Shown here: in pieces, positions 16,554 to 24,012 of the stretch | How positions within the stretch are numbered: the stretch's first letter is position 1 | Layout of the letters: each line of letters starts with the position of its first letter | Source of the DNA: Flavobacterium sp. NKUCC04_CG | Lineage (GTDB): Bacteria > Bacteroidota > Bacteroidia > Flavobacteriales > Flavobacteriaceae | Assembly (NCBI RefSeq): GCF_019345525.1 | Contig: NZ_JAHKRA010000024.1 | Coordinates: 1-36,393 of the forward strand | DNA: 36,393 nucleotides | Direction: 5' to 3' | The notes under the pieces: generated by a model | Seen by the model: the letters and a program-made list of their open reading frames with translations, nothing else | Told to the model about the DNA's origin: nothing | Database searches by the model: none | Made by a program: the position numbers and the translations under genes

Positions 16554-17618
16554 TTATGATTTTTCTTCTTTGTTGAAGTAAACCAAATAATAGTACATCT
16601 GTTTTTCTTCATCCCAACCTTTCTCTATGAATTTCTCCGCGCTTTCCGGGTTGATAAAATCCAATTTGATTTGAATATTGGTATCTAAAGCAATGACGTT
16701 TTTGATCTTTTTACGAGCATCAGTCACGGCATTGTTTGCGATAGGAAAATTGGTGGTATCTTCGATACTGTATTTTTCTCCGCGGTCTACTTTGTAGTTT
16801 TTAAACTCCGAAATCAAATCGGGATTGTCAATAACTTCATTTAAAAAGTTTGTCTCTTCAAATTCGTCGTTTTTGGCAAAATAGTTTACGGAACGGTTCA
16901 TAAACATCACCTCTTCTTTTTTATCTTCCGCAGGTAAAACGACGTCTTTAGCAAAATCTTGACAGAATTTTAAATACTTTTTAGTCATAAAGTTTTCATC
17001 TTGAAAAGCATCTACAGACAAAAAGTGCTCCAGCCAATAACGAGCATCGTAACGATTGCTATCGATGGTCAAGATTTTAAAACCTTCTTCTTTTTTATAA
17101 TTGAAAATGATACAACCCTTGTCCAACTTGTTTAAGTTGATTCCCTGTTGCAGGATCATCTCTAAATTAGATCCTTTTTCTTCGAATTGAAGAAAATCGG
17201 CTTTAATCTCACTTTTAAAAATTCCAATGGCATCTACAATATTATTATCAATAGAAACATTGGTTAGGTAAGTAACATATACCTCACCATTTTTGATGTG
17301 TGGATGGTTGGATTGTTCATGTAGATGACGCGTAATCTTTTTGGCTACTTCCTGAACATTTTCGGCAGAAGGTGCACTAAAAAGCTCGTTGCTGTAATTG
17401 TACATTTCATTATATTCTAAATCGACATCATGAGCAAATTGAAAGTAGTTTTCTTCTTTTTCTCGAAAGGGTTTAAAGAAATACTCCTTTAATAGCGGAG
17501 CAATTTCATCGTTTAAATTATAAGGTTGTTCCGATAAAAAAATGGCTTCATTACGGCTTTTATTCCCAACGCGGTGAATGCTAAGCGTTTCAATGTGAGC
17601 ATTGAATAGATTAATCAT
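16554..17618 (-). CDS. Nucleoid-associated protein (NA37/NdpA family)
   Basis: The protein has 354 residues, close to the E. coli NdpA (YejK) length of 335. Recognisable features are the N-terminal NAHIETLSIHRVGNKSRNE, an acidic middle, the GCIIFNYKKEEGFKILTIDSNRYDARYWLEHFL core and the C-terminal VIALDTNIQIKLDFINPESAEKF block. Family members bind the nucleoid; in Bacteroidota their exact role is unknown. The downstream hairpin at 16473-16507 ends the transcript. The gene upstream on this strand is the pRiA4b ORF-3-like gene, 72 bases away. Confidence 0.85.
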   Translation of the reverse strand: MINLFNAHIETLSIHRVGNKSRNEAIFLSEQPYNLNDEIAPLLKEYFFKPFREKEENYFQFAHDVDLEYNEMYNYSNELFSAPSAENVQEVAKKITRHLHEQSNHPHIKNGEVYVTYLTNVSIDNNIVDAIGIFKSEIKADFLQFEEKGSNLEMILQQGINLNKLDKGCIIFNYKKEEGFKILTIDSNRYDARYWLEHFLSVDAFQDENFMTKKYLKFCQDFAKDVVLPAEDKKEEVMFMNRSVNYFAKNDEFEETNFLNEVIDNPDLISEFKNYKVDRGEKYSIEDTTNFPIANNAVTDARKKIKNVIALDTNIQIKLDFINPESAEKFIEKGWDEEKQMYYYLVYFNKEEKS

Positions 17619-17690
17619 ATAGAAAATAGTAAGGAGTAAGTAAAACTTACAATTGGTAAAAAATTAAATCATATTTTAGAAACGGGAATA

Positions 17691-18239
17691 CTAGTTCCAG
17701 TTGTCTTCATAACCGAAATCTTCAAAACTGTCGTCTCCGTCAAAAAGGTCAAAATCTTCGTCGTCCATTTCATCATCAAATTCTCCAAACATATCTTGTT
17801 CAGATAGCGGCGCATTATCGAAATTTTTTAACATGGAATCAACGGGTAATTCCCCATGAGCGAATAACAAATCAGGATAGATAACACCCGTCTGTGGTTC
17901 TTCAATGGCTGCCAATTCTACGAAGAAAGTCCACATGTTTAAAAAGTCATACACATAGATGATTTTGTTGTTTTCCTGATTGAGAATCGCATTGATCTTA
18001 TAAGTTGCCATGGTTTCTTGTTCTCCTGCAATCTCACCGGTATCAAATAACGGAATTTCTTCTTCTTGTTGCGCCCAATCTGCATCACAAGTGTAAAAGG
18101 AAGCAGCTTCCATACCGTCAAAACCAAATGCATTGACGATTGCATTGTGCAAATCTTCTAAAGAATCCTCTTCCAAAATGGCGATATCTCTAAATATATC
18201 TTCCTCTGTATCAAGTATTACTCTAAATTTATAAACCAT
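17691..18239 (-). CDS. pRiA4b ORF-3-like (IS1096 TnpR-like) acidic protein
   Basis: The 182-residue protein has the plasmid pRiA4b ORF-3 domain (MVYKFRVILDTEEDIFRDIAI near the start, then LEDLHNAIVNAFGFDG, ASFYTCD, and YVYDFLNMWTFFVEL). The last 40 residues are almost all Asp, Glu, Phe and Gly, a strongly acidic disordered tail. In Bacteroidota this family is chromosomal and not linked to a transposon; there is no IS element here. Function unknown. A TACCTTTG box at 18262-18269 on this strand is a candidate -7 element. Confidence 0.85.
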   Translation of the reverse strand: MVYKFRVILDTEEDIFRDIAILEEDSLEDLHNAIVNAFGFDGMEAASFYTCDADWAQQEEEIPLFDTGEIAGEQETMATYKINAILNQENNKIIYVYDFLNMWTFFVELAAIEEPQTGVIYPDLLFAHGELPVDSMLKNFDNAPLSEQDMFGEFDDEMDDEDFDLFDGDDSFEDFGYEDNWN

Positions 18240-18496
18240 AGTCTGTAGCTTTGTTAAAAGACAAAGGTAAACTTAATATCATTTTAAACGGAAAAATTAA
18301 AGTTTGTTTTTTCATTTTTTTTGTATTGGTCTTGTGCTATTCTGAGTTTCAATTTATTATAAAAAGAATCGTTTTTTTTAAGTAAGAACGCGTAAAAATA
18401 CAACTCAGCGGTATTTTTCAACAGTTCGGTAATTGTTTTTTTTTGTTGTCGATCGAACACGCGACTTTTGACTCATCAAATCCTAAATAAGAAAAC
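18240..18496. other. Intergenic region between divergent genes
   Basis: About 260 bases, AT-rich with several long T-runs. It must hold the start signals of both the pRiA4b ORF-3-like gene (TACCTTTG at 18262-18269, minus strand) and the LytS operon. I see no convincing -33/-7 pair for the latter. No gene is visible on either strand. Confidence 0.5.
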
Positions 18497-18691
18497 ATGA
18501 AGTTTTTTATAATCGCGGGAATGCTGCTTATTAATTTTGCGGTTCCAAAGTTTGAATCGGTTCTAAATAGAAATGTGAATACTATTAAAAATAAAAACAT
18601 GTGTGCCAAAAATAAAGAGAATCCGGTTTTTATTAATACGGGAAAAAGTTGTTATTTGTCGCAAGTAAATACCACAGATGAAAAAATTTGA
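18497..18691 (+). CDS. Possible small secreted or leader peptide upstream of the LytS kinase
   Basis: A 64-codon open frame starts at an ATG and has a hydrophobic N-terminal stretch (MKFFIIAGMLLINFAV), then a polar, lysine- and asparagine-rich part with two cysteines. It overlaps the kinase start by 14 bases, which would allow translational coupling. I recognise no homolog and the composition is close to what AT-rich intergenic DNA gives by chance, so this may not be a gene. Confidence 0.3.
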   Translation: MKFFIIAGMLLINFAVPKFESVLNRNVNTIKNKNMCAKNKENPVFINTGKSCYLSQVNTTDEKI

Positions 18692-20039
18692 TAAAAACTA
18701 CAGTATTGGGATAATCGGTTTTACGGTTGTCAGTTTTATCGTCGTAGTTGCTGGAGTGCAATTAAACGTGGAGAGCCATTGGTTGGATGTTTTGAGACAG
18801 TTAAATAAATGGATGATTTACATCTTGTTTCTGTTTTTTGTCAATCGGGCGGCCTTTTTACAAATTGAAAAGCGCTATGATGTTCATATTGCAAACAATC
18901 GAAGTTATTATCATCTGTCTTTGTATTTAGCGTGGTTGGTGGCCGCTTTAAGCTTCTATGTTGTACCGTATTTTTATCAATCATTGGAGTTTTTATTGAT
19001 TGTTCAATTGCCTTGGAATCAATGGGTGTTTCAGGATCCTTTTTCGAATTATCTGTATTGTTTGATCTTTTTTCCGATTCTGATTTATTTGGGTTACTAC
19101 ATTTATTTTAATCGGCGAAAGCAGTCGCTTTTACTTCAAAAAGAGAAGGTAATTTCCGGTAATGTTTCGGCTCAATTTGAAAGTTTAAAAAATCAGTTGG
19201 ATCCCCACTTTCTATTTAATAGCTTAAATGTATTAAGTGCTTTAATCGAAGAAAATCCAAATCAAGCACAAGAATTTACGCAGTCTTTATCCAAAATCTA
19301 CCGTTATATATTAGACCAAAAAAACAAAGATTTAATTTCAATCGAGGAGGAAGTCGACTTTGCCAGGACCTATATGGTGCTGCTTCAAATGCGTTTTGAG
19401 GATAGCGTGACCTTTGATTTTCCAACTGAAATCAAAAATAAAGAAGCCCGGGTGCTGCCTTTAGCCTTACAATTATTGTTGGAAAATGTGATTAAACACA
19501 ATAAAACCAGCTCGCTACATCCGATTCATATCGCTATAGTAGAAGAACAGGACTATTTAATTATCGAAAACAACCTACAGAAAAAGCAAGTGTACGACAA
19601 CCGCAAGGGTATCGGTTTGCAAAATATTGCTGATCGTTATGCCTTGTTGACATCGAGACAAGTAATTATCGATGAGAGTGAAGAAAAATTTACCGTAAAA
19701 TTACCTATACTAATTAAAAAAAATTATACTATGGAACTTATAAATGAAAACGACGAATTGCTTTTTATCAAAGCTAAAAAGAGGGTAGAAGCTATTAAAA
19801 AATTCTATAGCCATTTGACCAGTTATTTGGCAGTAAATACCTTTCTAATGGTAATCAATCTGTATACAGAACCCGCCTTTTTATGGTTTTTATTTCCGCT
19901 ATTTGGATGGGGAATAGGCATATTATCACACGGTATGCGCGCGTATAATTACAGCCTTTTTCTAGGAAGTAATTGGGAGGACAAAAAGTTACAAGAAATT
20001 TTAGAAGAAGAAAAACGCAGAAGCACCAAATGGGATTAA
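18678..20039 (+). CDS. LytS/YehU-type sensor histidine kinase fused to a 2TM domain
   Basis: The 453-residue membrane kinase has four hydrophobic segments in residues 10-145, then the His_kinase domain with phosphoacceptor His177 in QLDPHFLFNSLN, the N box LLLENVIKHN (residues 266-275) and the G box KGIGLQNIADRY (310-321). After the ATPase domain the chain continues without a break into a 2TM domain (residues about 352-453): AKKRVEAIKKFYSHLTSYLAVN, a second segment and GWGIGILSHGM. An ATG at 19731 (Met352) marks where a separate 2TM gene might once have begun. The partner is the LytTR regulator at 20469, with one small gene between them. Confidence 0.9.
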   Translation: MKKFDKNYSIGIIGFTVVSFIVVVAGVQLNVESHWLDVLRQLNKWMIYILFLFFVNRAAFLQIEKRYDVHIANNRSYYHLSLYLAWLVAALSFYVVPYFYQSLEFLLIVQLPWNQWVFQDPFSNYLYCLIFFPILIYLGYYIYFNRRKQSLLLQKEKVISGNVSAQFESLKNQLDPHFLFNSLNVLSALIEENPNQAQEFTQSLSKIYRYILDQKNKDLISIEEEVDFARTYMVLLQMRFEDSVTFDFPTEIKNKEARVLPLALQLLLENVIKHNKTSSLHPIHIAIVEEQDYLIIENNLQKKQVYDNRKGIGLQNIADRYALLTSRQVIIDESEEKFTVKLPILIKKNYTMELINENDELLFIKAKKRVEAIKKFYSHLTSYLAVNTFLMVINLYTEPAFLWFLFPLFGWGIGILSHGMRAYNYSLFLGSNWEDKKLQEILEEEKRRSTKWD

Positions 20040-20041
20040 TT

Positions 20042-20404
20042 ATGGAACAATCAATTCAAAATTCAAATCTTAAAAGCGCACAAACTTTATTTGCGCAGTC
20101 AAAATTAAGACGACTAAGAGCTCTGTATTTACGGTTAGCTTTGTGTTTAGTAGGAAGCGGTGTGCTTATTAGTTTACATTATTCTAATTTTGAAAACATA
20201 CAAGTTGCAGCTGTTTTTTCAATTTTTGAAATACCCTTGCTTTGGCTGTTTTGTGTATTGGTACAGTTTGCGCTTTTTTATGCCGATAAGATTCCCTTTT
20301 TAAAATCTTGGCAACAGCATTTATTGCGAAAAACGATAGAGAGGGAACAAAAGTCTTTTGAAAATCAATTTTTTAAACCGCGAACCGCAGTTAAAGTCGA
20401 ATAA
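20042..20404 (+). CDS. Small two-segment membrane protein in the LytS/LytTR operon
   Basis: The protein has 120 residues with two hydrophobic segments (about 32-48 and 58-81) between basic ends; the N-terminal SKLRRLRALYLRLALCLVG resembles a divergent 2TM-domain protein. The frame is open from 19973 but the ATG at 20042, two bases after the kinase stop, is the sensible start. It probably modulates or accompanies the kinase. I see no enzymatic motif and no clear family. Confidence 0.7.
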   Translation: MEQSIQNSNLKSAQTLFAQSKLRRLRALYLRLALCLVGSGVLISLHYSNFENIQVAAVFSIFEIPLLWLFCVLVQFALFYADKIPFLKSWQQHLLRKTIEREQKSFENQFFKPRTAVKVE

Positions 20405-20468
20405 TATATTTAGTTGCCATTGAATAATTTATAAGGGGTACATTTACTTTTACATAATAAAGCTACAG

Positions 20469-21224
20469 ATGAGAATTATCATTATTGAAGACGAAAAACC
20501 AGCCTCACGCTTGTTGGAACGGAAAATCGAAAAATTGGGTTTTACGGTAGAAATAAAATTGGGATCAGTGGAGGAGTCCATCGCATGGCTATCGCAGCAT
20601 CCTGCGCCCGATTTGATTTTTTTAGACATACAGCTGTCAGATGGTTTGTCGTTCGAAATATTTGAACAAGTGGATGTTCGTAGTGCCATTATTTTTACAA
20701 CGGCTTATGATGAATATGCCTTGAGAGCGTTTAAACTCAACAGCATTGATTATTTGCTTAAACCGATACAAGATAAGGAATTGCAATTCGCCATTCAAAA
20801 ATATGTTGACCACAAAAATTCGTTTTTTGAGTTTTCCGACCAAATCAATATGTTTAAGAAATTTATAGATTCGGGTAATAGACCTTTGTATAAAGAACGC
20901 TTCTCCATAAAAATAGGCCAACAAATCAAAATTGTATTAACCGTAGATATCGCTTGTTTTTACAGTGAAAACAAAGCGACCTATATCAAAACCAAAGATC
21001 AGCGAAATTATTTAATCGAATTATCGTTAGATCAGGTTGAGGCCTTGGTGGCGCCGGATCAGTTTTTTAGAATTAGCAGACAATTTATTGTAGCTTTATC
21101 CGATATTAAAGATATTTCGGTATATAGCAATTCGCGTCTTCAATTGTGTTTAAACAATTATAAAGAAGAAGATTTAATCGTCAGTCGCGAACGCGTTACG
21201 GAGTTTAAAAATTGGATAGGCTAA
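20469..21224 (+). CDS. LytTR family response regulator
   Basis: The protein has 251 residues: a receiver domain (acidic IEDEK near residue 8, phosphoacceptor Asp53 in LIFLDIQL, FTTAYDEYA near 76-84, and conserved Lys98 in DYLLKPI) followed by a LytTR DNA-binding domain (about 150-250) with FYSENKATYIKT, FFRISRQFIVAL and RLQLCLN. It is the expected partner of the LytS-type kinase two genes upstream and should act as a transcription factor. Its target sites are not apparent in the window. Confidence 0.95.
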   Translation: MRIIIIEDEKPASRLLERKIEKLGFTVEIKLGSVEESIAWLSQHPAPDLIFLDIQLSDGLSFEIFEQVDVRSAIIFTTAYDEYALRAFKLNSIDYLLKPIQDKELQFAIQKYVDHKNSFFEFSDQINMFKKFIDSGNRPLYKERFSIKIGQQIKIVLTVDIACFYSENKATYIKTKDQRNYLIELSLDQVEALVAPDQFFRISRQFIVALSDIKDISVYSNSRLQLCLNNYKEEDLIVSRERVTEFKNWIG

Positions 21225-21251
21225 GCATTCTTTAAATTAAAAAAAAATAAA

Positions 21252-21644
21252 ATGATTACATTTTCGTACACCATATTATACGTCAACGACGTTTATAACG
21301 CGATGCATTTTTATCAACGAGCCTTTGGTTTTTCTGAAAAATTTAAAACACCAGAAAACGATTATGGCGAAATGATTAGCGGTAGTACTACGATCGCTTT
21401 TGCATCTAAGGAATTGGCTCAAAGTAATTTGAGTGGCGGATTTATAAGTAGTTCTGCTAAAGACAAGCCTTTTGGTATTGAATTGGGATTTGTAACAACC
21501 GATGTGGCTGCTGCAGTGGAAAAGGCTGTTGCGGAAGGCGCTGTAGTGTATGAACCACTAAAGACTAAGCCCTGGGGGCAAACGGTTGCTTATGTCAGGG
21601 ATTTAGATGGTTTTTTACTAGAGCTTTGTAGTCCCATGGGATAA
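21252..21644 (+). CDS. VOC (glyoxalase/bleomycin-resistance superfamily) protein
   Basis: This 130-residue single VOC module has paired beta-alpha-beta-beta-beta units: ITFSYTILYVNDVYNAMHFY at the start, FGIELGFVTTDVAAAVEKAVAEGA in the middle and VAYVRDLDGFLLELCSP at the end. The terminal Glu in LLEL is a typical metal ligand of the fold; the first-strand metal residue is not clear. Substrate unknown: it may be a lyase-like enzyme or a drug-binding protein. It lies 27 bases after the LytTR gene on the same strand. Confidence 0.88.
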   Translation: MITFSYTILYVNDVYNAMHFYQRAFGFSEKFKTPENDYGEMISGSTTIAFASKELAQSNLSGGFISSSAKDKPFGIELGFVTTDVAAAVEKAVAEGAVVYEPLKTKPWGQTVAYVRDLDGFLLELCSPMG

Positions 21645-21821
21645 TATAAATTGCGATTTCATATTGATCGTTTGTATAAAACAATGGAGTTCCGTTTCCC
21701 TGCTGCGTTAAGGTATTAAAACCAGTACAGTCAGCGGTAAGTTGCTTAGGACAACCAAACGATTTTGATTTAAACACTTTAAGCAACAGTGCCTTTTTAA
21801 TCGAACTTTGCAGTCTATATG

Positions 21822-21862
21822 AAAAAACAGGCTGTCTAAAAATGAGACAGCCTGTTTTTTTT
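21822..21862. terminator. Bidirectional terminator
   Basis: The stem ACAGGCTGTCT / AGACAGCCTGT with a 7-base loop is flanked by an A-run and an 8-base T-run. It lies between the converging VOC and M56-peptidase genes. Confidence 0.9.
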
Positions 21863-21912
21863 AATGGCAATCGATAACAAACGGAGCTAATACTTCAGTC
21901 GTCTGCTTTGAC

Positions 21913-23490
21913 TTATTTTATCGCTTTCTTAGATGCTGCAAAATCTTTTTCGGCTTGTTTGACATTTTGTTTAGCCCTTTCTTTGTTTTTTTCATAAGCG
22001 GCTTTATCGGCTAACGTAGCTTGTTTATTCATTTCAGCCGCTTTTCGATTTCGTTCAGCTGCCATTCGATTTGTCTTTGAAATGTCGATATCTCTTTGTT
22101 TGATGATGCGTTCTTTTTTAGCCAGGGCGATTTCCTTTCGGGCTGTTTCAGCATCTTTTTGAGCTGCTATGGCATCTCTTTTTGCTGCTTCGGCATCTCT
22201 TTTCACTGCTTCGGCATCTCTTTTTGCTGCTTCGACATCTCTTTTTACTGCTTCAGCATCTCTTTTTACTGCTTCAGCATCTCTTTTTACTGCTTCAGCA
22301 TCTCTTTTTGCTGCTTCGGCCTCTCTTTTTGCTGCTTCAGCATCTTTTCGGGCTATTTCTGCGTCTTTTCTGGCAACGGCTATCTCTTGTTGCGTTGCTT
22401 CTCTAGTGTGATGACTACTCACAGTATACCCTGGCGTGGTATCGCCATTTTTATAGTCATTGGACTCCATAGCAACAGGCATAGCTTCGGGGACAGGAGT
22501 CAGCGATGGTGTGGGAATATCCGTCGTATTAGGAGTTAAAGGAGCCTGAGGTGGTTTTGGAGGGCCAGCTGGTGAAGCTGTAATTACCGGGTTTTCCTGA
22601 GGTTTGCTAACATTGATACTGTTTTGCTGCACTTGAGCGATGGTTCTTACTTGAAATAAAAATATAAAAATAAGCGCACCACAAAGCGGTAAGCTAAATC
22701 TCCAACGTTGCAGTTTTTGGGTTTGGTTTTGATTGATTTTCATAATTCTCATTTTTAAAAAAGATTGATTAAAAGAATGTGTTAGTTCATTGTTCAGGGA
22801 TATTCCCATGGTCTTTAGTAAGGTTTTTTGATAGCGTGCTTTTTGCTGGGTTTTTTGTAAGACAGCTTGATCGGTTAAAAACTCCAGATTTCGAATTACT
22901 GCGGTTTTCGTTTTCCATAACCAAGGATTAAACCAAAAGAGGCAACAACAACTTTGTATAAACAATAAATCAAAGCTGTGTTTTTGTTTGATGTGTGTTT
23001 CCTCGTGCAACAGTATAACTTCTAATTCCGATTCGTCATAATTTTTGGAATTGTAAAAGAGGTTATTCCAAAAGGAAAACGGTGTTTGATGCTGCACATG
23101 GTCGTAATACCGTATCCTTTTTTTTACTATAGGTGGCTGTGATTTAATTAAAGTGTTTATTTTATTAATGTTTAATAATAATCTAAATAACAGGGTTATA
23201 CTAATTATTATTGCAGTCATTAGTAAATAGAGAAGCAATGTTGGTAACTGTGATGTAAGCTCGGTACCACTCCATGCCACATGCTCGTTTCCTTCTAAAA
23301 CTTTAGGAGGTACCCATACCGTTTTAGTGATATAAAATAAGGGAAGTACGAACGAAAGGACAGTCGAAATCAGAAAATAATACCGGTTTTCAACATAAAA
23401 AGTGGTCTTCTCTAACAGCGCTTTATAAATTATATAAAAGACTATAAGTAATAGATTGACTTTTAAAATGTATAGGAATAGGGCTTCCAT
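21913..23490 (-). CDS. BlaR1/MecR1-type M56 peptidase with heptad-repeat tail
   Basis: The membrane-bound sensor peptidase has 525 residues. It has hydrophobic segments near residues 5-22, 38-55, 84-106 and 265-282. The M56 zinc motif is HEETH at 162-166, followed by CCLFWFNPWLWKTKTAV and EFLTDQAV. After the last membrane segment come a proline-rich stretch (about 300-340), then from about residue 373 to 470 some 14 charged heptads of the type KRDAEAV, then a Lys/Ala-rich end. The repeats are encoded by near-identical 21-base units at about 22081-22374. It lacks the penicillin-binding domain of true BlaR1, so the signal is unknown. It sits 6 bases downstream of the BlaI-type repressor, which it probably inactivates. 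Confidence 0.88.
   Translation of the reverse strand: MEALFLYILKVNLLLIVFYIIYKALLEKTTFYVENRYYFLISTVLSFVLPLFYITKTVWVPPKVLEGNEHVAWSGTELTSQLPTLLLYLLMTAIIISITLLFRLLLNINKINTLIKSQPPIVKKRIRYYDHVQHQTPFSFWNNLFYNSKNYDESELEVILLHEETHIKQKHSFDLLFIQSCCCLFWFNPWLWKTKTAVIRNLEFLTDQAVLQKTQQKARYQKTLLKTMGISLNNELTHSFNQSFLKMRIMKINQNQTQKLQRWRFSLPLCGALIFIFLFQVRTIAQVQQNSINVSKPQENPVITASPAGPPKPPQAPLTPNTTDIPTPSLTPVPEAMPVAMESNDYKNGDTTPGYTVSSHHTREATQQEIAVARKDAEIARKDAEAAKREAEAAKRDAEAVKRDAEAVKRDAEAVKRDVEAAKRDAEAVKRDAEAAKRDAIAAQKDAETARKEIALAKKERIIKQRDIDISKTNRMAAERNRKAAEMNKQATLADKAAYEKNKERAKQNVKQAEKDFAASKKAIK
22081..22374 (-). repeat. Tandem 21-base repeats inside the M56 peptidase gene
   Basis: About 14 units of 21 bases encode heptads KRDAEAx. 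The central units differ by only one or two bases, with exact or near-exact runs such as TCTTTTTACTGCTTCAGCA on the plus strand. Repeat number in such arrays changes easily by slippage, without frame loss because the unit is a multiple of three. Confidence 0.93.
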
Positions 23491-23496
23491 AAGTGC

Positions 23497-23853
23497 TTAT
23501 TTTTTTTCGATCATTTTTAAAATCTCTTCCAGATCCTTGGCAGATATTTTCTCTTCTTTAGCAAAAAAAGAAACCACATCCAAATAAGAGCCCTCGAAAA
23601 AGGAATCAACGGCTTTGGTCATGAATTTATTGCGGTAGTCGGTTAGTTTGACCAAAGGGAAATACTGATGTGTTTTTCCAAAGGCTTGATATCCTACGTA
23701 TTTTTTTTCTTCTAAATTTCGTACTATAGTCGATAAGGTATTGTAATGTATGTCTTCGTCGGTTAGTTCGGCCATGATATCTTTGACAAAAGCCTTTTCT
23801 AACTTCCAAATCACTTGCATGATTTGCTCTTCTTTATTGGTTAATTTTTCCAT
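23497..23853 (-). CDS. BlaI/MecI/CopY family transcriptional repressor
   Basis: This 118-residue winged-helix repressor starts LTNKEEQIMQVIWKLEKAFVKDI, with the recognition-helix region YNTLSTIVRNLEEKKYVGY, and has a C-terminal dimerisation helix (KISAKDLEEILKMIEKK). It acts as a dimer and is normally removed by cleavage triggered by the partner sensor peptidase, which is the next gene. The promoter upstream carries two 16-bp dyads, strong candidates for its own operators (autoregulation). Confidence 0.95.
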   Translation of the reverse strand: MEKLTNKEEQIMQVIWKLEKAFVKDIMAELTDEDIHYNTLSTIVRNLEEKKYVGYQAFGKTHQYFPLVKLTDYRNKFMTKAVDSFFEGSYLDVVSFFAKEEKISAKDLEEILKMIEKK

Positions 23854-23883
23854 AGCTTTGATAATGAGGTGTTTTTATACAAA

Positions 23884-23914
23884 CAAACCTATAACTATTT
23901 TTCTAGTTATACAA
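23884..23914 (-). promoter_or_regulatory. Promoter of the BlaI/M56 operon
   Basis: On the minus strand TTG (23912-23914), 20 bases, and TAGGTTTG (23884-23891): a full Bacteroidota promoter 31 bases upstream of the repressor start. One dyad operator lies wholly between the two boxes and the other overlaps the -33 box. Confidence 0.8.
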
Positions 23915-23928
23915 CTGTTTTTATAGTT
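23893..23928 (-). promoter_or_regulatory. Two tandem dyad operators (probable BlaI-type binding sites)
   Basis: On the minus strand AACTATAAAAACAGTT (23913-23928) and AACTAGAAAAATAGTT (23893-23908): 16-bp sites that share 14 bases, both with AACT...AGTT ends, spaced start-to-start by 20 bp (two helical turns). They lie across the promoter boxes, an ideal position for repression by a dimeric winged-helix protein. Binding by the adjacent repressor is inferred from position. Confidence 0.75.
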
Positions 23929-24012
23929 TATTTAAATTATTTCTTCCAAACCATGTTTTGATTATGGTTATATTTGTTTGCAGTATCAAACTCACTCAGA
24001 AAACCTTGGACG

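Noticed and set aside
17691..18239. IS1096 passenger/TnpR-like annotation suggesting a transposon
   Set aside because: No transposase, inverted repeats or target duplications are present; this family is commonly chromosomal in Bacteroidota.
22096..22539. Plus-strand open frames rich in Phe, Cys, Ser and Leu
   Set aside because: They are the antisense shadow of the KRDAEA heptad repeats in the M56 peptidase gene; every frame stays open across a repeat with a unit multiple of three.
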